A stretch of 64,000 nucleotides of DNA from Caballeronia calidae (GTDB lineage Bacteria > Pseudomonadota > Gammaproteobacteria > Burkholderiales > Burkholderiaceae), in NCBI RefSeq assembly GCF_900044055.2, contig NZ_FCOX02000045.1, positions 1-64,000 of the forward strand, given 5' to 3'. The notes beneath the pieces are model-generated. The model was not told where the DNA came from and made no database searches. It saw only the letters and a list, made by a program, of their open reading frames with translations. Below, one piece after another: positions 16,851 to 25,542 of this stretch (positions within the stretch are counted from its first letter, which is position 1; every line of letters begins with the position of its first letter). The position numbers and the translations under genes were made by a program.

Positions 16851-17660
16851 GTGATGTCCGCGAACTCGGCTGAACCAATCAAGATTACGCTAGCCCACTG
16901 GGCCGATGCGCAAGCAGTCGTCTACACGGCGAAGTACGTTCTCGAAACGAAACTGCAACAGCCTGTCAATCTGGTGTATGCGGACCTTGGTATCGAATTC
17001 CAGGGCATCGCCCGGGGCGACGTGGACTTGATGCTGGGCGCCTGGCTGCCGGTCACGCACGCAGCCTATTACGCACGCTTCAAGAATGACATGGACGACA
17101 TCGGGGTCATCTACACGGGAGCGAAGATCGGCTGGGCCGTGCCAGACTACGTGCCCGAAAGCGAAGTGTCGTCGACTCCCGATCTGAACAAGCCCGAGGT
17201 CAAGAGCAAGCTCAATAGCTCGATTCAAGGCATCGAACCGGGTGCGGGCGAGATGGAGGCATCGGAAAAGGCCTTGAAGGAGTACAACCTGGCCGGTTAC
17301 AACCTCATCAGGGCGAGCGAGGCCGGCATGCTGAGTGCCGTCACGCGTGCTTACGATTCGAAGAACTGGATTGTCGCGACTGTGTGGAGCCCACACTGGC
17401 TGTGGCAAAAGTACAAAATGCGCTATCTGAAGGATCCGAAGGGCGTCTTGGGCGGCTCCGAGGAAATTCATGGCTTCGCTTCGAAGCAGTTCGCGCAAAA
17501 GTACCCGCGCGCCAACGTCTTTGTTCGCCACTTCAAGCTGACCTTGGCCGATGTCGAATCAATTGAGCTCGACGGTAATGCGACGAACGACTGGAACGCC
17601 GCCGCAAAGAAGTTCGTCGACACGCATCCGGACAAAGTTCAGGCATGGCTTGCGCAGTAG
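16851..17660 (+). CDS. Orphan glycine betaine-type substrate-binding protein (OpuAC), start codon apparently lost or ACG
   Basis: The 269 residues from the first usable start (GTG 16851) form a complete OpuAC domain (KITLAHWADAQAVVYTAKYVL; DLMLGAWLPVTHAAYY; TVWSPHWLWQKYKMRYLKDP). That start cuts through the signal peptide. In frame upstream, from ACG at 16785, the sequence reads KKSFSSQFVIKAAVAVSAIT then FVMSANSAEP, a good Sec signal, with an AGGTGA ribosome site at 16775-16780. The frame upstream has no ATG, GTG or TTG before a stop at 16719. Either ACG is used or a single T-to-C change has damaged the start. No permease or ATPase gene adjoins it. It may feed the importer at 4692-7863 or be decaying. 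Confidence 0.8.
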   Translation: MMSANSAEPIKITLAHWADAQAVVYTAKYVLETKLQQPVNLVYADLGIEFQGIARGDVDLMLGAWLPVTHAAYYARFKNDMDDIGVIYTGAKIGWAVPDYVPESEVSSTPDLNKPEVKSKLNSSIQGIEPGAGEMEASEKALKEYNLAGYNLIRASEAGMLSAVTRAYDSKNWIVATVWSPHWLWQKYKMRYLKDPKGVLGGSEEIHGFASKQFAQKYPRANVFVRHFKLTLADVESIELDGNATNDWNAAAKKFVDTHPDKVQAWLAQ

Positions 17661-18122
17661 ACGATCGACGGCGACACTCGCGCATCCTGCTGCCGTGGTT
17701 TTCTTAGCGGTCGCCTTTTTCGCGACTGTCGTATTCGACGCACCGGCCTTCTTAACGGTCGACTTTGCCTTCTCCGGGGTCACAGCTTCGGTTTCTGACT
17801 CTTTCGCAGCCACGCCCTTCTCCGCAACCGCATTCGTTGGTTCGCCCCTCTCGCCTGCAGCGCCGCTGCCTTCAATCAGAAACGCGCTGCGATCCTTGGC
17901 CGTGGCGATCCAGCCCGGCGCGCGTCCAAATCCATTCCAGGTAAGCCCGGAAACCGGATCACGGTACACCGTGCTTCGGTTCATTAGTCGGGAAACAACG
18001 CTTGCAAATCCCGAGTCCGTCTGTGTGATTTCGCGAATCCATGCGCATGGATCGTCCGACAATCCTGAATAGTCCCTCCAACGATAGAGGAGTGACAGAA
18101 GGTCCGGAGGAACCGAGTTCAT
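17559..18122 (-). CDS. H-NS-like DNA-binding protein with Lys/Ala tail, 3' end probably lost
   Basis: From ATG 18122 (an ATG at 18170 is also in frame). The region around residues 50-70 carries an H-NS-type DNA-binding motif, YRDPVSGLTWNGFGRAPGWI. Upstream of it is a 45-residue segment (DLLSLLYRWRDYSGLSDDP...) that is not the usual H-NS coiled coil and that I do not recognise. The C-terminal part turns into a KKAGAS/AKKATAKK tail like bacterial H1 proteins. The frame then runs without a stop into the reverse complement of the upstream binding-protein gene for about 100 bases, so the natural 3' end seems to have been removed at a junction near 17661-17690. Fragmentation is inferred. Confidence 0.5.
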   Translation of the reverse strand: MNSVPPDLLSLLYRWRDYSGLSDDPCAWIREITQTDSGFASVVSRLMNRSTVYRDPVSGLTWNGFGRAPGWIATAKDRSAFLIEGSGAAGERGEPTNAVAEKGVAAKESETEAVTPEKAKSTVKKAGASNTTVAKKATAKKTTAAGCASVAVDRLLRKPCLNFVRMRVDELLCGGVPVVRRITVELN

Positions 18123-18238
18123 CGAGACCCTGTTTCGACGAAAAACCAAAACGCTAGTCAGTACAATCAATTGCTGTCGTAAACGACATTTTCAGAGTAA
18201 CTCCACAACACCCATACGCCGACAACGAATCACGTCGA

Positions 18239-18334
18239 TGGCGGAAGACAGCCGGAGTCGAACCGACCTGGGAATGTCTGACATCCCCAACTGGGTTTGA
18301 AGCCCAGCCGCACCACCGGATACGAATGTCTTCC
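18239..18334 (-). tRNA. selC: tRNA-Sec (anticodon UCA)
   Basis: On the minus strand the molecule starts GGAAGAC and ends GTCTTCC-G-CCA with CCA encoded (18241-18239). The anticodon loop CTTCAAA has UCA at 18300-18298, the variable arm is long, and the T-loop is GTTCGACTC. At 96 bases with an extended acceptor stem it is a textbook bacterial selenocysteine tRNA. It supplies the UGA read-through in the formate dehydrogenase gene 11 kb away. Its 3' end faces the low-GC region on the left, the orientation expected if selC served as an island attachment site. Confidence 0.97.
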
Positions 18335-18402
18335 TTTTCACGACCGCGATCGAACACGCTCGCTCCAGATTCGACCGGGCGTCCGATTATAGCGGCGCCT
18401 CT

Positions 18403-19026
18403 TCAGCTGCTGCCATCGCGCGAACGCGAGGGCGGCTGTCGTCGCCGCACGAGTCGATAAACCCAGTACAGCAAGGCCGTCGCGACGAGCAGATCGACCA
18501 CCGTCGCGCCGTGCGATTCCAGCGTCAGCACGGCGCGACGCAATTGCGGCTCGAACAGCGCGCCGCCCATCACCCAGAACGACGCCCACGCGACGATGCC
18601 GGCCGCGTCCCACGAAAAGAACGCGAGCGCGGCGATCTGCGTCGTGCCCATGAGCGGCGGCGTGACGAGCCCGAGGCCCGGCACGAACTTCGACACCGCG
18701 ACGATCGGCGCGCCATGCCGCTCGAACAGTTCGCCGGTCGTGCGCATGCCGGTATCGACCGCATACGACCTGCGCGCGAGCGCCGCGACGAGCCGCCGTC
18801 CGTAGATGCGTCCCGCCGAGAACCACACGCTGTCGCCGAGCAGCGCCCCGCACATCGCCGCGAGCAGAACGTGCCCGAACGACAGCCGCCCGCTCGCCAC
18901 CATCGAGCCCGCGAACACGAGCAGCGGCGCGGACGGCAGCGGCACGCCCAGGCGCGTGAGCAGGACGTTCGCGAACACGGCCGCGCCGCCCCACTGCACG
19001 ATCGCCGACGGCGGAATCTGGATCAA
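18403..19026 (-). CDS. DedA-family inner-membrane protein
   Basis: 207 residues with several hydrophobic segments and the DedA/VTT signature: a re-entrant GVPLPSAPLLVFAGSMVASG loop, GDSVWFSAGRIYGRR, and the FVPGLGLVTPPLMGT helix pair with an Arg/Lys-bearing approach (VAVSKFVPG). DedA proteins act as lipid scramblases or transporters of polyisoprenyl or phospholipid carriers and support membrane potential. It lies between selC and a second, much larger DedA-containing gene, separated from the latter by 43 bases. The link to selenium metabolism is probably only positional. Confidence 0.85.
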   Translation of the reverse strand: MIQIPPSAIVQWGGAAVFANVLLTRLGVPLPSAPLLVFAGSMVASGRLSFGHVLLAAMCGALLGDSVWFSAGRIYGRRLVAALARRSYAVDTGMRTTGELFERHGAPIVAVSKFVPGLGLVTPPLMGTTQIAALAFFSWDAAGIVAWASFWVMGGALFEPQLRRAVLTLESHGATVVDLLVATALLYWVYRLVRRRQPPSRSRDGSS

Positions 19027-19069
19027 GCGGCACCTCTCGATCGTTGGCTACCGGCTTCAATCGGACACG

Positions 19070-21073
19070 TCATTCGGGCTTCGACTCGACGAGCATCACC
19101 GGGACGCTGCCGCATCCAGCGCTGCTCGCAATTTCGATGCCGCGCCACGGCGAGCTCTCGCCGTGATCGAAGGCCATCGGATCGACGCGCCTGTCCGGCC
19201 TCAGCACGTTGAACGGCCACGAGGGCCGGCGCAAGCGCTCGTGCACGACCGAGCCGAGCCAGATGGGCGCAGGCGGCCCGCCCGCGTGCTCGCGCACCGC
19301 GTAATGCGTCGCCCAGAAACGCAGCACGTCGCGCTCGTCGCTGCCACGATTCGAGCGCGCGAACACGAACTTCGACGGCTCGCCGTTGTTCAGGCGCGGC
19401 AGCGCGGGCAGCGCGATCGCGGGCGCATTCGGCGACACCACCGACATCACGCTCGCAAGCGACACATGCGACACCTCGGTCCACCCGCGCGACAGCAGTT
19501 GCGCGCGCATCTGCGCGGGCGTCGCGGCCCATTGCACGGTGATCGGCTCGCGGCGATCGCCCTCCATGCTCGACCGATAGCAGGAAAACGTGCGCCAGAC
19601 CGAATCGGTCCATTGGATCGGCGTGACGACGACGGTCGCGGGCGGCGTCGTGTGCGCCTCGGTGTCGTCGCTCAATTGCAGCGCGACGCTCGCGCAGATG
19701 ACGGCCAGCACCGCGACCGGCATCAACGGGCGCGGCTTCGGTTTGGCCGGATTGCGCCAGACCGCCGTGAGCGCGATCAGGAACACCCAGACAGCCGCGA
19801 GCGCCGCGCTGCCGAGCGCATCGGAGATGGTGAAGCGGCCGAAGTACAACCCGGCGAGACCGACCGCCGTGACGATGGCCGAAGTCGCCGTCGCGATGAA
19901 CACGCCCGTCAGCACACCCACGCGCCGCAGCAGCAGGAACGCGAGAAAGCCGTAGATCACGACCGTGGCCGCCACATGGCTGCTCGGAAAGCGATGCTCC
20001 GTCGGCGCGAACGACACGAGGACCGGCTCGTGCGCGGTGAAGCGGATCGCCGCGACGAGCAACTGCGAGAACGCGATGGCCACGACCCAGTACGCGACCG
20101 TGCGCCAGCGCCGCTCGAAGCTCATCCACACGATGACCATCGCGCCGAGCGCGAGCAAGGTCTGCGTGCTGCCGAGCGTCGCGGCGGCATCGAGAATCGA
20201 ATCGGTCCAGGTCGAGCGGAAGGATTGCAGCAGCCGGTAGATCGACACATCCACCTGCACGATCGACGCGCCGCGCGCGACATTCGCGAGCACCGAGAAA
20301 AAGAGGACTGCGGAGGCGAGCAGCAGCACCGAGATGACGACGATGAGGCCCGTGGCCGGGTTGCCGGGATCGAGCGCCCGCGCCACGAGCCGCGCGATCA
20401 GCCCGCGGCCCTTCTGCGCCCACGCGAGCAGCGCGTCGCGCGACGCGATGGTCCAGCGCATCGCATGCGATACGACCACGCGCGCGAGATTGAACACGAT
20501 CCAGCCGATCGCGGTGACGATGATGAGGATCACGACGAGCCGGATCGACACCGCGCCCGCCAGCTCGATCGACGCACCGAACACGACGCCCGGCAGGATA
20601 TGCGTCGGCGCCCAGATGAGCGCGCTCAGGATGTTCACGAAGAGAAAGCGCGCGGGCGTCATGCCCGCGACGCCCGCGACGACCGGCACCACCGCGCGCA
20701 TCGGGGCGACGAATCGCGCGAGCACGACGCTCTTCGCGCCGTGCGCGTCGAAATACTTCTTGCCGGCGACGAGCGCGCCGGGATGCGCGCGAAACGGCCA
20801 CATCTGCGCGATCCTGTCCGCGTAGCGCTGGCCGAACCAGAAGCTCGCGGCATCGCCGGCGATGGCGCCCGCGATCGCGCAGACGAATACCCAGCCGAGA
20901 TTCAGCGCACCGGCGCCGACGAGCGCGCCCGCGATGAACATCGCCGTGCTGCCGGGCACGAAGGTGCCGATGAACGCGACCGATTCGAGAAACGACGCGA
21001 GCAGCACGACGGCGAGCGCCCATTCCGGGTGGCCCGACAAGAGGTGCAGCAGCTTGAAGTAGGAATGCTCCAT
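19070..21073 (-). CDS. Three-domain membrane protein: DedA + PAP2 + LssY C-terminal domain
   Basis: 667 residues from ATG 21073 (an upstream ATG at 21238 would run into selB). Residues 1-200 are a DedA domain (LASFLESVAFIGTFVPGSTAMFIAGALVGAG; WFGQRYADRI; LARFVAPMRAVVPVVAGVAGM). About residues 260-450 are a PAP2-type phosphatase membrane domain with PSSHVAATVV. The rest is an LssY_C domain (WRTFSCYRSSMEGDRREPITVQW; WLGSVVHERLRRP). The PAP2 C1 and C3 motifs look degenerate: the usual Arg-Pro reads HEP, and the histidine before the SD of C3 is Phe (GRFTISDALG), so phosphatase activity is doubtful. The gene is co-directional with selB and starts 38 bases after its stop. Confidence 0.85.
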   Translation of the reverse strand: MEHSYFKLLHLLSGHPEWALAVVLLASFLESVAFIGTFVPGSTAMFIAGALVGAGALNLGWVFVCAIAGAIAGDAASFWFGQRYADRIAQMWPFRAHPGALVAGKKYFDAHGAKSVVLARFVAPMRAVVPVVAGVAGMTPARFLFVNILSALIWAPTHILPGVVFGASIELAGAVSIRLVVILIIVTAIGWIVFNLARVVVSHAMRWTIASRDALLAWAQKGRGLIARLVARALDPGNPATGLIVVISVLLLASAVLFFSVLANVARGASIVQVDVSIYRLLQSFRSTWTDSILDAAATLGSTQTLLALGAMVIVWMSFERRWRTVAYWVVAIAFSQLLVAAIRFTAHEPVLVSFAPTEHRFPSSHVAATVVIYGFLAFLLLRRVGVLTGVFIATATSAIVTAVGLAGLYFGRFTISDALGSAALAAVWVFLIALTAVWRNPAKPKPRPLMPVAVLAVICASVALQLSDDTEAHTTPPATVVVTPIQWTDSVWRTFSCYRSSMEGDRREPITVQWAATPAQMRAQLLSRGWTEVSHVSLASVMSVVSPNAPAIALPALPRLNNGEPSKFVFARSNRGSDERDVLRFWATHYAVREHAGGPPAPIWLGSVVHERLRRPSWPFNVLRPDRRVDPMAFDHGESSPWRGIEIASSAGCGSVPVMLVESKPE

Positions 21074-21110
21074 CGTGATCGACAGGCGAAGGCGCGAAGG
21101 TGCGCAATCG

Positions 21111-23030
21111 TCAGACGGACTCGTGCCAGCGGCTATCGGCGCGCAACAGATGCACGTCGCGGTGGAATCGAGTGTACCCAACCCGGTCGAAGAACTCCAA
21201 AATCTGTATCGCACGCTTGCGGCCGAGCGCGCTGGCATCGCGGAATGCCGCCGCGCCGAGCGCGCCGCCCTGTGCCTCGGCCGCTTGCGCCACGAGCTGC
21301 GCGAGCGCGCCGATCGACGCGCGGCAATAGAACAGGTCGCGCACGACCTGATGCACGTCGCCGCGCCGCGCGAGCTTCTTCAGCAGCCGGCGCATCTCGT
21401 CTTCCGCGACGCCATGCGTATTCGCGAGATCGCGCACCCACGGCGGATCGAAGCGCCCTGCTTCGAGCGATGCGAGCACCGCGCGCGCGAGCGTTTCCTC
21501 GCGTTCGTCGAGCGTCACCGCGTGCGACGGCAGATGCAGCCACGGCCCGCTCTTCGCGATCGATCCTTCGTTCACGGCATCATCGACGAGCGCGCGCCAC
21601 AAGGCATCCGGCGCGAGCGGCGCGGCCATGCGGCGCAGGCGCGCGGCGTCGGGGCCTTGTTCATCGGGGAAACGTTCGTGGAAGGCGGCAAGCGCGTCGA
21701 GCAGACGGGCGTGCAAGGCGCGCCAGTGCGATGCCGCGATGAGCAACGCGTCGTCCTGCAAGGCAACGATGCGGGCATCGGCGGGCCATGCGATCGACGC
21801 CGCCGGCAGTCCGCACAGATGCTCGATCAGCGAGCGCTGCAGGCCGTAGGGCGCCTGCTCGAAGAGCGCATCGGCGCGGCCCGTGTCGAGCATGTCGGCG
21901 AGCGCGTCGAGCCACGCGCGGCGCTGCGGCGTGCGTCGCTTGCGCGCGGGCGCGAACGGATCGAGCACGCGTCCGCCGCCCACGGTTTTGTTCGCCTGCG
22001 CATTGCGCACGATGAAGCGGTCGCCGGGCAGCGCGCAAACAGGCTTGTCGAAGACGAGTTGCACGCGCGCCGTGTTCCCTGCGAGGAGCATGTCGGCTTC
22101 GAGCAGCGCGACGTGCGCCACGCGATGCGTCGTGCCGAGATGCACATGCAACGGCGCCCAATGCGTGAGCGTGAGTTGCGCATCCTTCAGCAGGCTCAGT
22201 TCGACATCGAGCCGCTCGGACGCGCGCGCGAGCCGCGCATCGACGATCCAGTCACCGCGTGCGAGCGCATCTTTTTCGATGCCCGCGAGATTGAGCGCGC
22301 AGCGCTCGCCCGCCCTGCCCGTCTGCGCCGCGCGGTTTTGCGCGTGAATGCCGCGCACGCGCACGGGTTCGCCGCGCGGTTCACGCGGCGCGATCGCGAG
22401 CGTGTCGCCGACGTTCGCGCGGCCCGCGAACACCGTGCCCGTCGCGATCGTGCCCTGCCCCGTCAACGTGAACACGCGATCCACCGCGAGCCGGAAAAAG
22501 CCGTCGTCGCGGCGCGTGCGCCAGTGCGCGGCGGCATCATGAAGACAGGCGTTCAGTGCGGCGACGCCCGCGTCGTTCTCTTTCGTCGCGTCGGTATCGA
22601 AGCAGGGCGCGTCACGCAACGCGCTTTCGGCGAGCAGCGCTGCGATGTCGGCATGCACGTCACGCACGCGCGCTTCATCGACGCGATCGCATTTCGTCAC
22701 CGCGACCGCGCCGCGCGTCACGCCGAGCAGTTGGAGTATCGCGAGATGCTCGCGCGTTTGCGGCATCACGCCATCGTCGGCGGCGATCACGAGCAAAGCG
22801 AAGTCGATGCCGCACGCGCCCGCCGCCATCGTGTGGACGAGCTTCTCGTGACCGGGCACGTCGATGAAGCCGAGCACGCCGCCATCGTTCAGCGGCACGT
22901 AGGCGTAGCCCAGTTCGATCGATATGCCGCGCGCCTTCTCTTCCTTCAGGCGATCGGTGTCCACGCCCGAGAGCGCGCGCACGAGCGTGGTCTTGCCGTG
23001 ATCGATGTGCCCCGCCGTGCCGACGATCAT
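21111..23030 (-). CDS. selB: Selenocysteine-specific elongation factor SelB
   Basis: 639 residues. The GTPase starts at once: G1 GTAGHIDHGKTTLV, then the switch region RLKEEKARGISIELGYAY, G3 DVPGHEK and G4 TKCDRVDE. Domains II-III follow, then the C-terminal winged helices that bind the SECIS hairpin (about residues 380-639, for example FERVGYTRF-like FFDRVGYTRFHRD). It delivers Sec-tRNA to UGA codons marked by a SECIS. Its ATG overlaps the selA stop by four bases, so the two are translationally coupled. Confidence 0.96.
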   Translation of the reverse strand: MIVGTAGHIDHGKTTLVRALSGVDTDRLKEEKARGISIELGYAYVPLNDGGVLGFIDVPGHEKLVHTMAAGACGIDFALLVIAADDGVMPQTREHLAILQLLGVTRGAVAVTKCDRVDEARVRDVHADIAALLAESALRDAPCFDTDATKENDAGVAALNACLHDAAAHWRTRRDDGFFRLAVDRVFTLTGQGTIATGTVFAGRANVGDTLAIAPREPRGEPVRVRGIHAQNRAAQTGRAGERCALNLAGIEKDALARGDWIVDARLARASERLDVELSLLKDAQLTLTHWAPLHVHLGTTHRVAHVALLEADMLLAGNTARVQLVFDKPVCALPGDRFIVRNAQANKTVGGGRVLDPFAPARKRRTPQRRAWLDALADMLDTGRADALFEQAPYGLQRSLIEHLCGLPAASIAWPADARIVALQDDALLIAASHWRALHARLLDALAAFHERFPDEQGPDAARLRRMAAPLAPDALWRALVDDAVNEGSIAKSGPWLHLPSHAVTLDEREETLARAVLASLEAGRFDPPWVRDLANTHGVAEDEMRRLLKKLARRGDVHQVVRDLFYCRASIGALAQLVAQAAEAQGGALGAAAFRDASALGRKRAIQILEFFDRVGYTRFHRDVHLLRADSRWHESV

Positions 23031-24463
23031 GCGCGTGCTTCCAGTTGCGCGATGAACGCGGCTTCGTCGGCTTCCTCGAGGCAGCGCAGATCGAGACGCA
23101 GCGCGCCGTCCGCGATGCGCCCGATCACCGGCCGCGGCAATGCGCGCAGCCGCTTCTCGATGCGGTTGAGCTGGCTTCCGGCGCGCTTGCCGTTCGCGAG
23201 GCGCACGGCCAGGCCATAGCTCGGCAACACGTCGACGGGCAATGCGCCGCTGCCGATCTGGCTGAACATCGGCTCCGCGCTCACGATGAATTCATCGCCG
23301 GTCATGCGTTGCAGCGCAGGCTCGATGCGCTCGGCGGCGACGCGCATCGCGTCGGCGGGACGCGTGAGCAGGCGCAAGGTCGTGAGCCGCTCGGCCAGCG
23401 TCTCGGGCGTGCGATACAGCCGCAGCACCGCTTCGAGCGCCGCGAGCGTCAGCTTGCCGACGCGCAATGCGCGCTTCAGCGGATGCTTCTTGATCTTCGC
23501 GATGAGATCGCGGCGCCCGACGATCAATCCCGCTTGCGGACCGCCCAGAAGCTTGTCGCCGCTGAAGCTGACGAGATCCGCGCCGGCCGCGACGGTTTCG
23601 CGCACCGTCGCTTCGCGCGGCAAGCCCCATTGCGCGAGATCGACGAGCGAGCCGCTGCCGAGATCGACCGCCACGGGCAGACCGCGCGCCTTCGCGAGCG
23701 GCGCGAGTTCCGCGATCGTCACTTCCTTCGTGAAGCCGCTCACCGCGTAGTTGCTGCAATGAACCTTCATCAGCAGTGCAGTCTTCGGGCCGATGGCTTC
23801 GTCATAGTCCTTCAGATGCGTACGGTTCGTCGTGCCGACTTCGCGCAGCTTCGCGCCTGCGCGGCTCATGATGTCGGGAATGCGGAACGCGCCGCCTATT
23901 TCGACGAGCTCGCCGCGCGACACGATCACTTCCTTGCGCGATGCGAGCGCGGACAGCGTGAGCAGCACCGCCGCCGCGTTGTTGTTCACGACGGTCGCGG
24001 CTTCGGCGCCCGTCAGCTCGCAGATCAGGCCGTTGATGAGATCGTCGCGATCGCCGCGCGCGCCGGTCTCCAGATCGAATTCGAGATTCGCGGGGCGCGT
24101 GAGAATGTCCGCCACCGCCTTCACCGCTTCGTCCGGCAAGAGCGCGCGGCCGAGGTTCGTATGCAGCACCGTGCCCGTCAGATTGAAGACGCTGCGCACG
24201 TTGCTGCGGGCGCGCTTTGCGAGGCTGGCATCGACCGTGCGCGCGAGTTGTTCGTCGCTCAACGCATCGACGGAAGCGCGGCCCGCCTGGGCATCGACGC
24301 GCCATGTATCGAGCGTGGCGCGCAACGCGGCGAGCGTCTGCGTGCGTCCGTATCCGGCGATCACCGCTTCGAATTCCGCCGATGCCAGCACGCGCTCGAC
24401 CGACGGCACACGGGCCATCAGCGCGCGCAGTTCGCCGCCATCGTTTCCTGTCACGTCGCTCAT
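23027..24463 (-). CDS. selA: L-seryl-tRNA(Sec) selenium transferase
   Basis: 478 residues from ATG 24463, which overlaps the fdhE stop by four bases; the longer open frame upstream lies inside fdhE and is ignored. This fold-type I PLP enzyme has its lysine in SFSGDKLLGGPQAGLIVG. Other landmarks are PSVERVLAS at the N-terminus, FNLTGTVLHTNLGRALLP, ATVVNNNAAAVLLTL and MKVHCSNYAVSGFT. It forms a decamer that converts Ser-tRNA(Sec) to Sec-tRNA(Sec) with selenophosphate. SelD, which makes selenophosphate, is not in this window. Confidence 0.96.
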   Translation of the reverse strand: MSDVTGNDGGELRALMARVPSVERVLASAEFEAVIAGYGRTQTLAALRATLDTWRVDAQAGRASVDALSDEQLARTVDASLAKRARSNVRSVFNLTGTVLHTNLGRALLPDEAVKAVADILTRPANLEFDLETGARGDRDDLINGLICELTGAEAATVVNNNAAAVLLTLSALASRKEVIVSRGELVEIGGAFRIPDIMSRAGAKLREVGTTNRTHLKDYDEAIGPKTALLMKVHCSNYAVSGFTKEVTIAELAPLAKARGLPVAVDLGSGSLVDLAQWGLPREATVRETVAAGADLVSFSGDKLLGGPQAGLIVGRRDLIAKIKKHPLKRALRVGKLTLAALEAVLRLYRTPETLAERLTTLRLLTRPADAMRVAAERIEPALQRMTGDEFIVSAEPMFSQIGSGALPVDVLPSYGLAVRLANGKRAGSQLNRIEKRLRALPRPVIGRIADGALRLDLRCLEEADEAAFIAQLEARA

Positions 24464-25434
24464 CGTTGATCGTCGGTTTGCTCGGGCCACAGCCACGGAT
24501 TGGGCGCCGCGCGCCGAAAGCCCGCATCGCCCATCAAGAGATCGAGCGTGAGGCTCGCGAGATCGTCGGCGTAGGGCTCGAAGTCGTAGGCCTTGTCCTG
24601 ATAGCCGATCTTGCGATACGTGCCGCATTCGTCGCACGACTCCGCCTTGAGCGGCGCGCTCTTCGCCTTCGCGGCCTTGTCTTCCTCGCGCTCGTCGCCG
24701 CTGCCCATCACGTGATAGGCGATACCTTTGGTGGAATCGCAGTTCGTGCATTTCGCGCGGACCACGTGAAGCTCGGTCGCGCAGAGGCCGCATTGCACGT
24801 AGCGATAGCCCTCATACGCGCCGCCCACGCGCACGATGCTCGCAACCGGCAGCGAGCCGCACACCGGACAGACGCCGGGCGTGTCGAGATAAGGCACGTC
24901 CTTCACGTCGATGCGGCTCGCGAGATCCGTCCACACGACTTGCAGCGCGGCCGCGACGAAGGGCGCCGCGGCCGGATCGATCTCGGCGAAGCGCAGCGCG
25001 AGGATCGCATCGGCCTGCGCGTCGAGCGCGGCGCCGTTCATCGTGCGCAACCTGGCGACGAGCTGCATGAGTGCGGGTGTGAGCGCGCCCGCCGCCTCGA
25101 TGCCGTCGAGCAGCATGAAGAGCACGTCGCGCCACGCGGGATCGCGGATATCGGTGAGCGCGGGGACGATGGGCATCGAATGCCGCTGATTCAGCTCGAT
25201 GGATTCGCGCGAGGGCATCGGCGCGTCGAACGTGGTGAGCACGCGCTGCTGGGCATCGGCGAGCGCGGCCATCAGGCGCAGATAACCGGCGATGGGATTG
25301 TTCGCGTCGGCGAGTTGCAAGAGACGCGCCGCGCGCGCGGCGAAGACGGTGGCGCGCTCAGGCATGCGCAGGCGCGGAATGGCCGATGGATCGAGCGATT
25401 CGATTCGTGCGGCTTCGAGTATGCGTTGGACCAC
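24460..25434 (-). CDS. fdhE: Formate dehydrogenase accessory protein FdhE
   Basis: 324 residues. The C-terminal half has the four CxxC pairs of the FdhE rubredoxin-like iron sites: CPVCGSLP, CGLCATE, CTNCDSTKG and CDECGTYRK. The N-terminal helical part includes RNPLLAD-type features (LLQLADANNPIAGYLRLMAALADAQ). FdhE works in the cytoplasm on the Tat-exported selenoenzyme before or during export. It lies between the cytochrome subunit gene (108 bases upstream) and selA, tying enzyme maturation and Sec synthesis into one minus-strand block. Confidence 0.93.
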   Translation of the reverse strand: MVQRILEAARIESLDPSAIPRLRMPERATVFAARAARLLQLADANNPIAGYLRLMAALADAQQRVLTTFDAPMPSRESIELNQRHSMPIVPALTDIRDPAWRDVLFMLLDGIEAAGALTPALMQLVARLRTMNGAALDAQADAILALRFAEIDPAAAPFVAAALQVVWTDLASRIDVKDVPYLDTPGVCPVCGSLPVASIVRVGGAYEGYRYVQCGLCATELHVVRAKCTNCDSTKGIAYHVMGSGDEREEDKAAKAKSAPLKAESCDECGTYRKIGYQDKAYDFEPYADDLASLTLDLLMGDAGFRRAAPNPWLWPEQTDDQR

Positions 25435-25542
25435 GGAAGGTTTCCTCGCGGGGAACGTGCCGGTCGATCAAGCATATCAGCTAATTCGACGCGTAAATGG
25501 ACCGCACCCCGCTCGTATTGGCCCAACCGATCTTCGAACTTT

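Noticed and set aside
18806..21742. 978-codon plus-strand open frame
   Set aside because: Antisense to DedA-PAP2-LssY and selB; composition is a run of Arg, Asp, His and Ala without motifs.
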